Below are positions 25,908 to 33,322 of a stretch of DNA of 64,000 bases, in pieces (the stretch's first letter is position 1; every line of letters begins with the position of its first letter). The translations under genes were made by a program, and so were the position numbers. Source of the DNA: Streptomyces rugosispiralis (lineage in GTDB: Bacteria > Actinomycetota > Actinomycetes > Streptomycetales > Streptomycetaceae); contig NZ_JANIAA010000044.1 of NCBI RefSeq assembly GCF_024505145.1, positions 19,525-83,524 on the forward strand, written 5' to 3'. The notes beneath the pieces are model-generated. The model ran no database searches. It saw only the letters and a list, made by a program, of their open reading frames with translations, and was not told where the DNA came from.

Positions 25908-26866
25908 GGATGGGCCCTCTCCAGTAGGTCAGCGAGTGCTCGGGTGATGGGCGCTCGCAGGTCGGGGATGAATCCCCACTGGCCGCCGGGGTTGACGTCG
26001 ATCAGGTACCAGCGCCCTTGTGGGTTAACGAGGAAGTCCAGTGCGACGTATTGGAGTCCGAACATGAGCGTCAGCATGTGGACGCCCCGGGCGATGCGCT
26101 CGGGCACCTCGCACGGCTTGTAGATGAGGCTGTCGTAGTCGGCCCGGAAATCGAGGCGGGCAGCGTCCGGCCCTGCATGGATCTCGGCGGCGAAGAGGCT
26201 GTGCGCGACCGCGGTGAGCCGTACTTCGTACGCCTTGTCCACCCACTCCTGGAGCTGGTGCGCGGTGCGTCTGACGGAATCATCGATCTCGTCGGGCCGG
26301 ACCTGCGTTGTCCACAGGGCCTGTGGATGATCGTTGTGATCGCTGGGGTGGGTGGTGCCGAGTGCCTTGTACGCGGCGACTTGGCCGGGCAGCGCGGAGA
26401 TGAACGCACGGGCCTCGGCCGGGTCGTTGGTGATCAGCGTCCGGGGTACGGAGAGCCCGCAGCGGGTTGCGGCGGCCAGGGCGACGGGTGGGAAGGCGGC
26501 AAGGGCGTTGCGGTTCGGGTGGTTCACCCACAGACAGGGCAGCGCGTACAGCAGCCCGCAGAACCCGGCCCGTGCCTCGGCCTGGGCCCATCGTGCGTCC
26601 TGCTCGGACATCTCTGGGTGGAGCCGGTGGGCGCCGGGGCGGCGGTAGTACACAGACCGGATGTCGCCAAGGGACACGTCCCGGTGCGGACCACGTAAGA
26701 CGCCCTCCCACAGTGCGCCGTGGAGGCCGATCCCCGCCGCCACCGTCATGGCCTCCGGGAAATCCCGGGGGTCGAGGCGGCACACGGGCACGGATCGCTC
26801 GTTGAGCTCGGCTATGACCAGGTCGGCGGTCGCATCAGCGGGCCGGGTCAGCACCAGGACGGTCAT
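25904..26866 (-). CDS. tgmB: ATP-grasp ribosomal peptide maturase (graspetide ligase)
   Basis: 320 residues. Features: N-terminal Rossmann-like half with SVYYRRPGAHRLHP (a motif of RiPP ATP-grasps that contacts the leader); ATP-binding TLITNDPAEARAFISALPG; YEVRLTAVAHSLFAAEIHAG; and the metal/ATP site FLVNPQGRWYLIDVNPGGQWGF, with the D-x-N-P-G signature near residue 293. It belongs to the TIGR04187-like group, enzymes that phosphorylate Asp/Glu side chains of a precursor and join them to Thr/Ser/Lys as esters or amides. It lies 26 bases after the precursor gene and overlaps the methyltransferase gene. Confidence 0.9.
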   Translation of the reverse strand: MTVLVLTRPADATADLVIAELNERSVPVCRLDPRDFPEAMTVAAGIGLHGALWEGVLRGPHRDVSLGDIRSVYYRRPGAHRLHPEMSEQDARWAQAEARAGFCGLLYALPCLWVNHPNRNALAAFPPVALAAATRCGLSVPRTLITNDPAEARAFISALPGQVAAYKALGTTHPSDHNDHPQALWTTQVRPDEIDDSVRRTAHQLQEWVDKAYEVRLTAVAHSLFAAEIHAGPDAARLDFRADYDSLIYKPCEVPERIARGVHMLTLMFGLQYVALDFLVNPQGRWYLIDVNPGGQWGFIPDLRAPITRALADLLERAHP

Positions 26867-26892
26867 GATTCAGATCCCTCTGTCAGCCGACG

Positions 26893-27144
26893 TCAGTCCG
26901 TGTCGTTCTCGTTGTCGGTGGCCAGCTGGCTGTCTTCCCTGGTCTGTGTGGTGGTCGTCATCTGCGTCTTCATCGACGGCTCGTTGATGAACGGCACCCC
27001 GTCCGCAGTGACGTTGATCTGCCGCTCGAGGCAGAGGTGCAGGGCCGGCATGACGAGCGTGTCGTCGGCAACGGGGACGGCCTTGGACAGCCCGAACGGC
27101 CTGATGGCCGGGTCGGTCTGCGTGCGTTCCATGGTCAGTGTCAT
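26893..27144 (-). CDS. tgmA: Graspetide precursor peptide
   Basis: 83 residues from ATG 27144; the GGAG overlapping an alternative ATG at 27156 (four residues longer) serves as ribosome site. The leader contains the hallmark RPFGL (residues 15-19). A central region LHLCLERQINVTADGVPF precedes the C-terminal core, about residues 58-83: MKTQ, then TTTT (63-66), then an acidic tail with Glu70, Asp71, Asp77, Glu79, Asp81 and Asp83. Thr/Lys nucleophiles followed by acidic acceptors are what an ATP-grasp ligase needs for macrocyclic esters or amides. No peptidase gene is nearby, so leader removal is unexplained. Confidence 0.87.
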   Translation of the reverse strand: MTLTMERTQTDPAIRPFGLSKAVPVADDTLVMPALHLCLERQINVTADGVPFINEPSMKTQMTTTTQTREDSQLATDNENDTD

Positions 27145-27178
27145 GGCGTTCTCCATTCGTGTGTGGATCTTCTGTGTG

Positions 27179-27336
27179 GGGACTCCGGCCCGCGGTCCCG
27201 TTTTCGGGGCCGGAGTCCCTGCCCTGTGGTCGGCGGCTGTCCCGGCTGCACCGGCCGCAGGGTGTCCAGGAGGGTGGGCCGTCAGCGGCGAAGTCCAGTC
27301 CGGGGCGGGGGATTCCCGGGCTCCGACGGCCCACCC
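27179..27336 (-). promoter_or_regulatory. Two strong hairpins in the leader ahead of the precursor gene
   Basis: The 270-base gap between the Cys-rich small gene and the precursor gene has no coding sequence, but two perfect inverted repeats: GGGACTCCGGCCC (27179-27191) with 27207-27219, and GGGTGGGCCGTC (27272-27283) with 27325-27336. Read on the minus strand they fold in a long leader or operon junction upstream of the precursor, and may act as attenuator, terminator or mRNA stabiliser. Confidence 0.55.
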
Positions 27337-27413
27337 GGCCTATGGGGCCGGGGCGCTCGCGAAGCAGAACCACACGGCGCGCTGACGGAGGGACAACGAC
27401 CTCGTCCAGGCGC

Positions 27414-27656
27414 TCACCCGTGGCCACCGCCCTGCTGAGCCGCACCAGCCTCGGTGCACAGCGGCCGGCACACCCACAGCTCGACCTCCCGGGGCCTGCT
27501 GCCGCAGGTCCACACGACCGTGCCGAGCAGCTGGTCGGCGATCAGCCGCCGCCCGCACAGGGCGCAGTTCCAGCCCTCCAGCTGGGGCCCGGTCAGCGTG
27601 TCGGGGTCCGGCAGTGCGATGCCCGGGAGCAGCGAGGGTTGGGGACTGGTCGTCAT
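27414..27656 (-). CDS. Small Cys-rich protein of the graspetide locus
   Basis: 80 residues; the ATG overlaps the stop of the gene upstream. Cysteines are arranged as CALC, WTC and VCRPLC, which could make a zinc-ribbon-like site; Trp residues flank it (EGWNCAL, TVVWTCG). N- and C-termini are Pro- and Gly-rich. I recognise no named family. Translational coupling with the 202-residue gene and position directly above the precursor suggest both belong to the graspetide system or its mobile neighbourhood. No catalytic motif. Confidence 0.65.
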   Translation of the reverse strand: MTTSPQPSLLPGIALPDPDTLTGPQLEGWNCALCGRRLIADQLLGTVVWTCGSRPREVELWVCRPLCTEAGAAQQGGGHG

Positions 27657-28261
27657 CGAGGCCGCCCCTCGTGCTCGCCTGCGGCCGCGCTGGTGAGGCT
27701 CCGCGGCCGCCGCTTCGAGTAGAGCGGCGCGTGGGCGGGGCAGGCATAGGTGACCTTGCCGACGTCGCTGCCGCTGCCCTCCACCTCGACCGGGACCGGC
27801 TCGTCGGTGGGAAGTTGGCAGCGATAGCAGAGCTGTCGGCCGTTCGGCTCCGGGCCGAGGACGTCGTCGAGGGCCTGGCTCAGGGCGCGGACCAGGTGAT
27901 TGGTGTCGGTCAGATACCGGTCCGGGCCGAGCGGGATCCGCCAGTACGTCCTGTGCTCAGGCCCCCAGGAGGCGGGTGGTACGCCGAGGAGGGTGCCTTC
28001 GTCGGAGAGTTCGGCGAGGATGCGGACTCCGCGCATGCGCCAGCTGCGGACGGTGGAAGTGTCGATGCCGACAAGCCAGTACGTCTTGCCGTAGGTGTCG
28101 TCCTGGATCACAGCGCCGGATCGGTTGCCGAGCAACTCCAGCGCGCGGTCCGCGACGGCGGTGCGCGCGGAGATGGCGTCCCACCATTTGCCCACCGGTA
28201 ATATCTCAACGTCCTCGGTGTTCGGCGGTGTCCACGGCAGGACTTGGGGATTCGTCGGCAC
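27653..28261 (-). CDS. Hypothetical protein of the graspetide locus
   Basis: 202 residues from GTG 28261, with GGGG-type ribosome site. The body is soluble alpha/beta sequence (AVIQDDTYGKTYWLVGIDT, YWRIPLGPDRYLTDTNHLVRAL). It has a Cys pair CYRCQLP and a later YACPAHAP, so it may bind zinc. Similar proteins sit next to XRE regulators in actinobacteria, but I cannot assign a function. Its stop overlaps the start of the Cys-rich small gene. A hairpin separates it from the regulator gene upstream, so it probably starts its own transcript. Confidence 0.65.
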   Translation of the reverse strand: MPTNPQVLPWTPPNTEDVEILPVGKWWDAISARTAVADRALELLGNRSGAVIQDDTYGKTYWLVGIDTSTVRSWRMRGVRILAELSDEGTLLGVPPASWGPEHRTYWRIPLGPDRYLTDTNHLVRALSQALDDVLGPEPNGRQLCYRCQLPTDEPVPVEVEGSGSDVGKVTYACPAHAPLYSKRRPRSLTSAAAGEHEGRPR

Positions 28262-28325
28262 GGTCAGCCCCCGGCGTCATCAGTGATCAGGTGGCAACGA
28301 CCGTAAGAACGCCGGGGGCGGAGAA

Positions 28326-28344
28326 GGGGCAGAGATCCTGCCCC
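28326..28344 (-). terminator. Hairpin after the XRE regulator
   Basis: GGGGCAG (28326-28332) pairs with CTGCCCC (28338-28344), loop AGATC. It starts 13 bases past the regulator stop on the minus strand. Short stem without a T tract. Confidence 0.5.
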
Positions 28345-28356
28345 TCGAACACCAAG

Positions 28357-29607
28357 TCAGGCAGCCAGCACGCCGATCTTCACCGCCAGCTCGGCAGCAC
28401 GACGGCGATGCGCCGGAGACTTCGACTCGGTCTCCTCCAAGATGATGCGGCGCGCGTAACCGTTGTACCGGATCGTCTCCGCAGCTGCCTCGTACGCCTT
28501 ATCCAGCGTCGCCAGCGCGGTCTCCGACTGCCCGTCCAACTGGTAGCCCCGAGCCTCCTCGATCCGGTGCCGGGCTCGCCGAGGCCGCGAACGGATGGTC
28601 CTTGCATCCGCCTTCGCGGCCTGCCGCACGGACTCCCCACCCGCCCGTAGCTCGACAGCGACTGTCACCGCGTGCGCGCCCATGATGGCCCGAGAGAACG
28701 ACGTTACGGGGTGGTAGTAGTCGGTGGGGAGCTGCTTGGCCATCTCGCGGGCGGTGTCCCAATAGCCCCACGCAGTGCCAGTGTGGCCGCGTCGGGCGGC
28801 GGTGTATCCGGCCTCGAACTGCAAGGCGCCCGCGATGGCACGGACATCGTCCGACCCGTCCGGCAGCAGCGGTGTGAGGTAGCGCAGCGTCTCCAAGGTG
28901 ACGGCGTCGGCTGCGTCGAAGTGGGCGGGGCCGCTGTCGCGGTGGGCCTGTGCGGTGAGCCAGGCGGCTACGCCGATTGCGTGTGGGTCCTCGCTCTCCT
29001 GGGCGGCGACCATGCCGCGCTCGGCCACGCGCCACAGGAGGGCGGAGTCGGGCTGGTAGGCGATGAAGAACTGGCTGAGGCTGTAGACCTCGGAGAGGAC
29101 CGCTTGAGCTGCGCGCCGTTCGGGAACACGGTCCGCCTGGCGTACAGCAAGTTGCGCATCTCGGATGAGGTCCGGCAGGAGACCCCCGATCACTTCTCGG
29201 TGGTTCGGCGCGGAGTGGCGGGCGGCCCAGGCGCTTTCGAGACGTGCGCTTAGGTGCGCGGCCGACGGTGCCTCGCGATCGGTGGCGAGCGGGAAGGCAT
29301 CGATCGCAGCTCGCACGGCGGGCAGCTTGGCGTGGCCGGGGCCGATGAAGAGGTCGATGGGCAGGCTCTGGTCGCCGGTGAGCTCGGCGAGATCGCGGAC
29401 GCGGAGCACCTCGGCGATGCGCAGAATCATGGGAAGTCCGGGGGTATGAAGGGTGCCGTTCTCGACCTGCTTCACCCAGCTCGGGGACTTACCGAGGAGA
29501 CCGGCGAGGACGGTACGGCTCATACCCCGGCGCGTTCGAAGGACTTGCATCCGCTGGCCGAAGACCAGCGGGTGGTCCAGTGGGTCCGGGGTAGCATCAG
29601 ATGACAT
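28357..29607 (-). CDS. XRE-family regulator with helical repeat domain
   Basis: About 416 residues from ATG 29607, behind AGGGGCAAGG; an in-frame ATG at 29634 is the alternative. An HTH of Cro/CI type is at the start (MQVLRTRRGMSRTVLAGLLG, SPSWVKQVENG). The remaining 300 residues are helical, TPR-like sequence (AVRAAIDAFPLATDRE, AWLTAQAHRDSGPAHFDAAD, YDKAYEAAAETIRYNG-like), as in actinobacterial regulators that sense peptides or metabolites. It heads the graspetide island on the same strand and is the obvious candidate regulator (inference by position). Confidence 0.85.
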   Translation of the reverse strand: MSSDATPDPLDHPLVFGQRMQVLRTRRGMSRTVLAGLLGKSPSWVKQVENGTLHTPGLPMILRIAEVLRVRDLAELTGDQSLPIDLFIGPGHAKLPAVRAAIDAFPLATDREAPSAAHLSARLESAWAARHSAPNHREVIGGLLPDLIRDAQLAVRQADRVPERRAAQAVLSEVYSLSQFFIAYQPDSALLWRVAERGMVAAQESEDPHAIGVAAWLTAQAHRDSGPAHFDAADAVTLETLRYLTPLLPDGSDDVRAIAGALQFEAGYTAARRGHTGTAWGYWDTAREMAKQLPTDYYHPVTSFSRAIMGAHAVTVAVELRAGGESVRQAAKADARTIRSRPRRARHRIEEARGYQLDGQSETALATLDKAYEAAAETIRYNGYARRIILEETESKSPAHRRRAAELAVKIGVLAA

Positions 29608-29813
29608 GGCCTTGCCCCTCTCTGTCCAGCTCATCACTGTCAGGGTATGGGGCAAGGCCGTTAGCGTGTGAGGCGGTTCACTCCCAGGCAGGGTGAATGC
29701 GCCCGCCCCGGCCCACAGGATCGGGCGAGCCGAGCTGACGACCGGTCTACATCCGGCCGTGGAAATCCCTGGCGGGTGCAGCACCCTCCAGCGGGCGGTC
29801 GGGCTCGCCGCAA

Positions 29814-30179
29814 TCAGCCTCTGACCAGGCAGAAGGGGTGCCCCGCCGGGTCAGTGAGGACCCGCCACCTGTCATTTGGCTGGTGATCCGGTTTGCCCGC
29901 GCCCAGCTCCAGCAGTCGCGCCTCGGCTTCATCCAGGTCGTCGACGGCGAAGTCAAGGTGGAACTGCTGGGGAACGCTCTGTTCGGGCCAGCGGGGGGCG
30001 CGATAGTCATCGACTCGTTGGAAGCCGATGAAGAGGCCATCCTCACAGGTGAGACCGGCGAAGTCGGCATCGGAACTCGGGTGCGGTTCGAGGCCCGTGG
30101 CTTGCTGATAGAACGTCGCCAAAGCCAGCGGATCAAGGCAATCGAGCGTTATCGCACGCAACGTCATCTGCAGGGACAT
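29814..30179 (-). CDS. VOC/glyoxalase-family protein
   Basis: 121 residues from ATG 30179, fixed by GGAGG 6 bases upstream. One VOC module: ITLDCLDPLALATFYQQATGLE at the start, FHLDFAVDDLDEAEARLLELG in the middle and a terminal RVLTDPAGHPFCLV, giving His and Glu-type metal ligands in the usual beta-alpha-beta-beta-beta layout. It could be a small lyase, a resistance protein or a non-catalytic binder. Monocistronic; 110 bases separate it from the upstream SDR gene on the same strand. Confidence 0.88.
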   Translation of the reverse strand: MSLQMTLRAITLDCLDPLALATFYQQATGLEPHPSSDADFAGLTCEDGLFIGFQRVDDYRAPRWPEQSVPQQFHLDFAVDDLDEAEARLLELGAGKPDHQPNDRWRVLTDPAGHPFCLVRG

Positions 30180-30288
30180 GGCACCTCCGGGGCCGATCAA
30201 TGGACCTTGGAGACGCACACCCTAGAGGTGGCCGTTCCTGCGACTTCCACATCGCCACTACGAGCGAAAGCCGGAACGCTTCCTCGGC

Positions 30289-31095
30289 TCACGAGGCCTG
30301 CATGCCCCCGTCGACGGAGAGGACCACTCCGGTGACATAGGAGGCGCGGTCGCTCAGCAGCCAGGCGGCGGCCTCGGCGACCTCCTCGGGGTCGGCCGCG
30401 CGGCGCAGCGGGGTGCGGGCGTTGAGCTGGTCGATGACGCCGGGTGATTCCGCTTCCCAGTGGCGCATCATCTCGGTCAGCGTGGTGCCGGGGGCGATGG
30501 CGTTGACGCGGATGCCTTCCGGGCCGTAGGCGACGGCGGCCGACTCGGTGAGGCTGTGGACGCCTCGCTTCATCGCGCTGTAAGCGGGCAGTACGGGGTT
30601 GCCCCTCCAGCCGCCGACGGACGAGGTGTTGACGATGGCGCCCGTACCGGCCGTCGCCCTGATCGCGACGACCTGAGCGGCCAGGGCCAGCCAGACGCCC
30701 TTGAGGTTGACGCTGTACTGCTGGTCGAAATCCGGCTCCGGCACCTGGTCCATCGGGCCGATCTGCCGCGTGCCGATGGCCCCGTTGTTGAAGGCGACGT
30801 CGAGCCGGCCGTACACCGCCACGGTGCGGTCGACGGCGGCGCGCACGCTTGTCGCGTCGGCCAGGTCGCACACCGCGTACTCCGCGCTGCCGCCCGCCGT
30901 CCGAATCTGTTCGGCCACCGCCTTGAGCTGGTCCTCCGTGCGGGCCGCGAGCAGTACCCGGGCGCCTTCCCGGGCGAACAGCCGCGCCGCGGCGGCGCCG
31001 ATGCCGCGGCCGGCTCCGCTGATGAAGGCGACCTTGCCGGCCAGCAGGCCCGGGGCGGCGGGGGTGGAGGCGTCGGTGGTCCGTGTGTTGTCCAT
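30289..31095 (-). CDS. Short-chain dehydrogenase/reductase
   Basis: 268 residues from ATG 31095. Classical SDR: cofactor loop SGAGRGIGAAAARLF, NNGAIGT in place of NNAG, catalytic Ser in NTSSVGGW and YSAMK (Tyr and Lys), C-terminal GVVLSVDGGM. Arg in LAARTEDQ after beta-2 suggests NADPH. Substrate unknown. It is divergent from an MmyB-type XRE regulator with a palindrome in the spacer, so it is probably the regulator target. Confidence 0.93.
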   Translation of the reverse strand: MDNTRTTDASTPAAPGLLAGKVAFISGAGRGIGAAAARLFAREGARVLLAARTEDQLKAVAEQIRTAGGSAEYAVCDLADATSVRAAVDRTVAVYGRLDVAFNNGAIGTRQIGPMDQVPEPDFDQQYSVNLKGVWLALAAQVVAIRATAGTGAIVNTSSVGGWRGNPVLPAYSAMKRGVHSLTESAAVAYGPEGIRVNAIAPGTTLTEMMRHWEAESPGVIDQLNARTPLRRAADPEEVAEAAAWLLSDRASYVTGVVLSVDGGMQAS

Positions 31096-31126
31096 GCCGA
31101 CGAGCCTGTGTCCGCCGCGCGCCCTC

Positions 31127-31151
31127 ATCCAGGCACCCGCGGTACCTGGAT
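31127..31151. promoter_or_regulatory. Palindromic operator between SDR and XRE genes
   Basis: ATCCAGGCAC-CCGCG-GTACCTGGAT: 10-bp arms with one mismatch, 32-57 bases from both starts. Probable binding site of the adjacent XRE protein. Confidence 0.6.
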
Positions 31152-31183
31152 CGGCTTCGCAGGCCCCGTGCACACTCGGGACC

Positions 31184-32035
31184 ATGGACAGACCAGAGCT
31201 GGCCGGTTTCCTGCGCAGCAGGCGCGAGCGGATCACCCCCGCCGATGTGGGGCTGCCCGCCGGGCCGAGGCGTCGTACCCCGGGGCTGCGACGTGAGGAG
31301 GTGGCGCAGCTGGCGTACATCTCGACCGAGTACTACACGCGGCTGGAGCAGGCCCGCGGCCCGCGGCCCTCGCGCGAGGTGCTGGCCGGTCTGACCCGTG
31401 CCCTGCGCCTGTCGGACGCCGAGCGCGCCCATCTGCACTACCTCGCCGGTGCCCCGCCCACCCCGCCGCCAGGACCCTCCCGCGAGGTGCGCCCGAGCAT
31501 CCTGGACCTGCTGCGGCGGCTACCGCACGCCGCGGCGGTCGTACTGTCCGCGGCCTATGAGGTGATCGCCCACAACGACCTGGCGGCCGCCCTCCTGGAG
31601 GACTTCTCCGCCCTGCCCCGCCATGAGCGCAACTTCCTGCGCCGTACCTTCCTCGATTCGCGCGTGGGGGAGCGGCAGTGGTACAGCCAGTCCGGCATGG
31701 AGATCTTCGGCCGTAACGCGGCCCGGCATCTGCGGACCGCCGCCGCTCGCTACCCCGACGACCCCGAAGTGGCCACGCTGGTGAAGGACCTGGTGGCCGG
31801 CAGCGCGGAGTTCGCCCGGCTGTGGGACGCCTATGACTTGTCGGTCGAACCCGCCCCGCACAAGACCTTTCGGCACCCCCTGATCGGTCCCATCACGCTC
31901 AACTGCGATGTCCTGGACATCACCGACCGGGACCAGCGAGTCGTGATCTACACGGCCGATCCCGGCTCCCCGGCGGAGGAGGCGCTGCGGCTGCTGTCGG
32001 TGATCGGCACCCAGCGCATGGACGTATCCGGCTGA
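31184..32035 (+). CDS. XRE regulator with MmyB-like ligand-binding domain
   Basis: 283 residues. N-terminal HTH with the family signature RTPGLRREEVAQLAYISTEYYTRLEQ (positions about 30-56), then a PAS-like MmyB domain with YEVIAHNDLAAALL, a core of FDRLWDAYDL-like sequence (EFARLWDAYDLSVEP) and a C-terminal HPLIGPITLNCDVLD. MmyB domains bind small hydrophobic ligands such as fatty acids. The divergent SDR gene and the ATCCAGG palindrome suggest local control of that enzyme. Confidence 0.9.
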   Translation: MDRPELAGFLRSRRERITPADVGLPAGPRRRTPGLRREEVAQLAYISTEYYTRLEQARGPRPSREVLAGLTRALRLSDAERAHLHYLAGAPPTPPPGPSREVRPSILDLLRRLPHAAAVVLSAAYEVIAHNDLAAALLEDFSALPRHERNFLRRTFLDSRVGERQWYSQSGMEIFGRNAARHLRTAAARYPDDPEVATLVKDLVAGSAEFARLWDAYDLSVEPAPHKTFRHPLIGPITLNCDVLDITDRDQRVVIYTADPGSPAEEALRLLSVIGTQRMDVSG

Positions 32036-32121
32036 CGCGGCTGCCCCGGCTGACCGCGGCCTCCAGCGGCGGCCCCGTGAACCACGGGCGAGAACACCGC
32101 CCCGGCGGTCCGCGCCGGGCC

Positions 32122-32159
32122 AGGGTCCTTCTGACGGATCTCCGTGGGAGAAGGACCCT
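32122..32159. terminator. Bidirectional terminator between XRE and APH genes
   Basis: AGGGTCCTTCT (32122-32132) pairs perfectly with AGAAGGACCCT (32149-32159). It sits between two convergent genes and includes part of the APH stop codon. Confidence 0.65.
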
Positions 32160-33186
32160 AGGGCCGCCGGGAGGGGAGCGGCTGGAGCGCGGGCCAACGG
32201 GTGAGCATCGTGGCGCGCATGGCCATGGCGAGCCGGCCCAGATGCTCGAGCTCGCCGCCGTCCACGGCCATCCGGCCGACGACCCCGAGGCGGTGGACGA
32301 GCCGTTGGCGGGCCGTCGCCGTGCCCCACCGCCAGTCCGCATGGGGGACCTTGGAGAGATGGTCGGCGGTTCCCCGGTGAGCCCGCTCGACGAGCGCGTC
32401 GCCTCGGAGCAGCCAGCCCGCGCACGCGTCGGTGAGATCGTCCTGGAGATCGGCGCCTGTCGCATGGCGCCAGGTTGTCCGGTACGCGTCCTCCGCCGCG
32501 TCCAGCAGCGGCTGGGCCGGGGCCGTGGCGCACCAGCAGGTCGGGAAGCCGATGCGAAGGTAGGCGAGTTCCATGAGTCCATCGCCGAGCGCGGCCTGTT
32601 CGAAGTCGATGAACCTGACCCCGCTGCCGGTGTGGATGTCGTTGCCGGGGCAGGGGTCGCCGTGCAGCAGGGCGTGCCCGGACGCCTGGGTCAGGCGGTT
32701 CACGAGGTCGTCCAGCTCGGTCCGTACCGCGGATGGCACCGTGCGGCCGAGCGTCCGGGCGAGCCCGAGGAAGGAGCCGATGTCCTCGCTCGTGGGACCG
32801 GACCAGGCGGGGAGGAGGCCGATGTCGTCAGGGGTGGTGGCCGCGTGGAGCCGGGCCAGCGCCTCGGCATAGCCGATCACCCAGTCGTCGGCCGGCGGCC
32901 GATCGCCCAAGTCCTCCAGGACCAGCGTCCGTTCGGCGGGGTCGGTGCCGAGGAGCCCCGGTGCGACGGGCGGGTCGACCCGGGACGCGAGCCGTAACGC
33001 GGCCACCTCGCGGGCGTAACGCCCGGCGGCCTCCGGGCCCTCGATGAGCTGCTTGACCACCACCGGTGTGCCGGACAGCTCGGCCCGCCACACCCGCGAT
33101 CGCGGACTGCTCTCCAGCCCGCGGACCCGGCGGGGCGAACCCAGTTCGGCCCGCAGCTTCTCCCCGAAGGGCGGCGGTGAGCACAC
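32158..33186 (-). CDS. Aminoglycoside phosphotransferase (APH)-family kinase
   Basis: 342 residues from GTG 33186; CCTCC on the + strand at 33195-33199 is its GGAGG. Protein-kinase-like fold: nucleotide-binding VVVKQLIEG with ATP Lys, catalytic loop HALLHGDPCPGN (Asp and Asn) and metal-binding VRFIDFEQAALGDG. The family phosphorylates antibiotics, choline, homoserine or other small molecules; nothing here singles out aminoglycosides. The 137-base divergent spacer toward the SARP-like regulator contains a 16-bp tandem repeat. Confidence 0.88.
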   Translation of the reverse strand: MCSPPPFGEKLRAELGSPRRVRGLESSPRSRVWRAELSGTPVVVKQLIEGPEAAGRYAREVAALRLASRVDPPVAPGLLGTDPAERTLVLEDLGDRPPADDWVIGYAEALARLHAATTPDDIGLLPAWSGPTSEDIGSFLGLARTLGRTVPSAVRTELDDLVNRLTQASGHALLHGDPCPGNDIHTGSGVRFIDFEQAALGDGLMELAYLRIGFPTCWCATAPAQPLLDAAEDAYRTTWRHATGADLQDDLTDACAGWLLRGDALVERAHRGTADHLSKVPHADWRWGTATARQRLVHRLGVVGRMAVDGGELEHLGRLAMAMRATMLTRWPALQPLPSRRP

Positions 33187-33206
33187 GGCCCGATCCTCCC
33201 ATGCGC

Positions 33207-33286
33207 GCGAACAGTGCCCATGGCGAACAGTGCCCATGGCGATCAGCGTCCATGGCGAACAGTGCCCATGGCGAACACCGCCACCA
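33207..33286. repeat. 16-bp tandem repeat between APH and SARP-like regulator
   Basis: GCGAACAGTGCCCATG occurs at 33207, 33223 and 33255 without change, with a variant GCGATCAGCGTCCATG at 33239 and a diverging fifth unit from 33271. Exact 16-base period. It fills most of the divergent promoter region and carries an ATG in every unit. Confidence 0.9.
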
Positions 33287-33322
33287 GGACGGCTCGCGAC
33301 ACGCCCATGGCAAAATCAGCGG

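Noticed and set aside
25904..26866. ATP-grasp gene as the missing partner of the Ter metabolic module
   Set aside because: Its leader-contact motif, coupling to a PIMT-like gene and adjacency to an RPFGL precursor mark it as a RiPP maturase.
32158..33186. Aminoglycoside resistance gene
   Set aside because: The APH fold is shared by many small-molecule kinases; no residue pattern specific to a known aminoglycoside kinase is visible.
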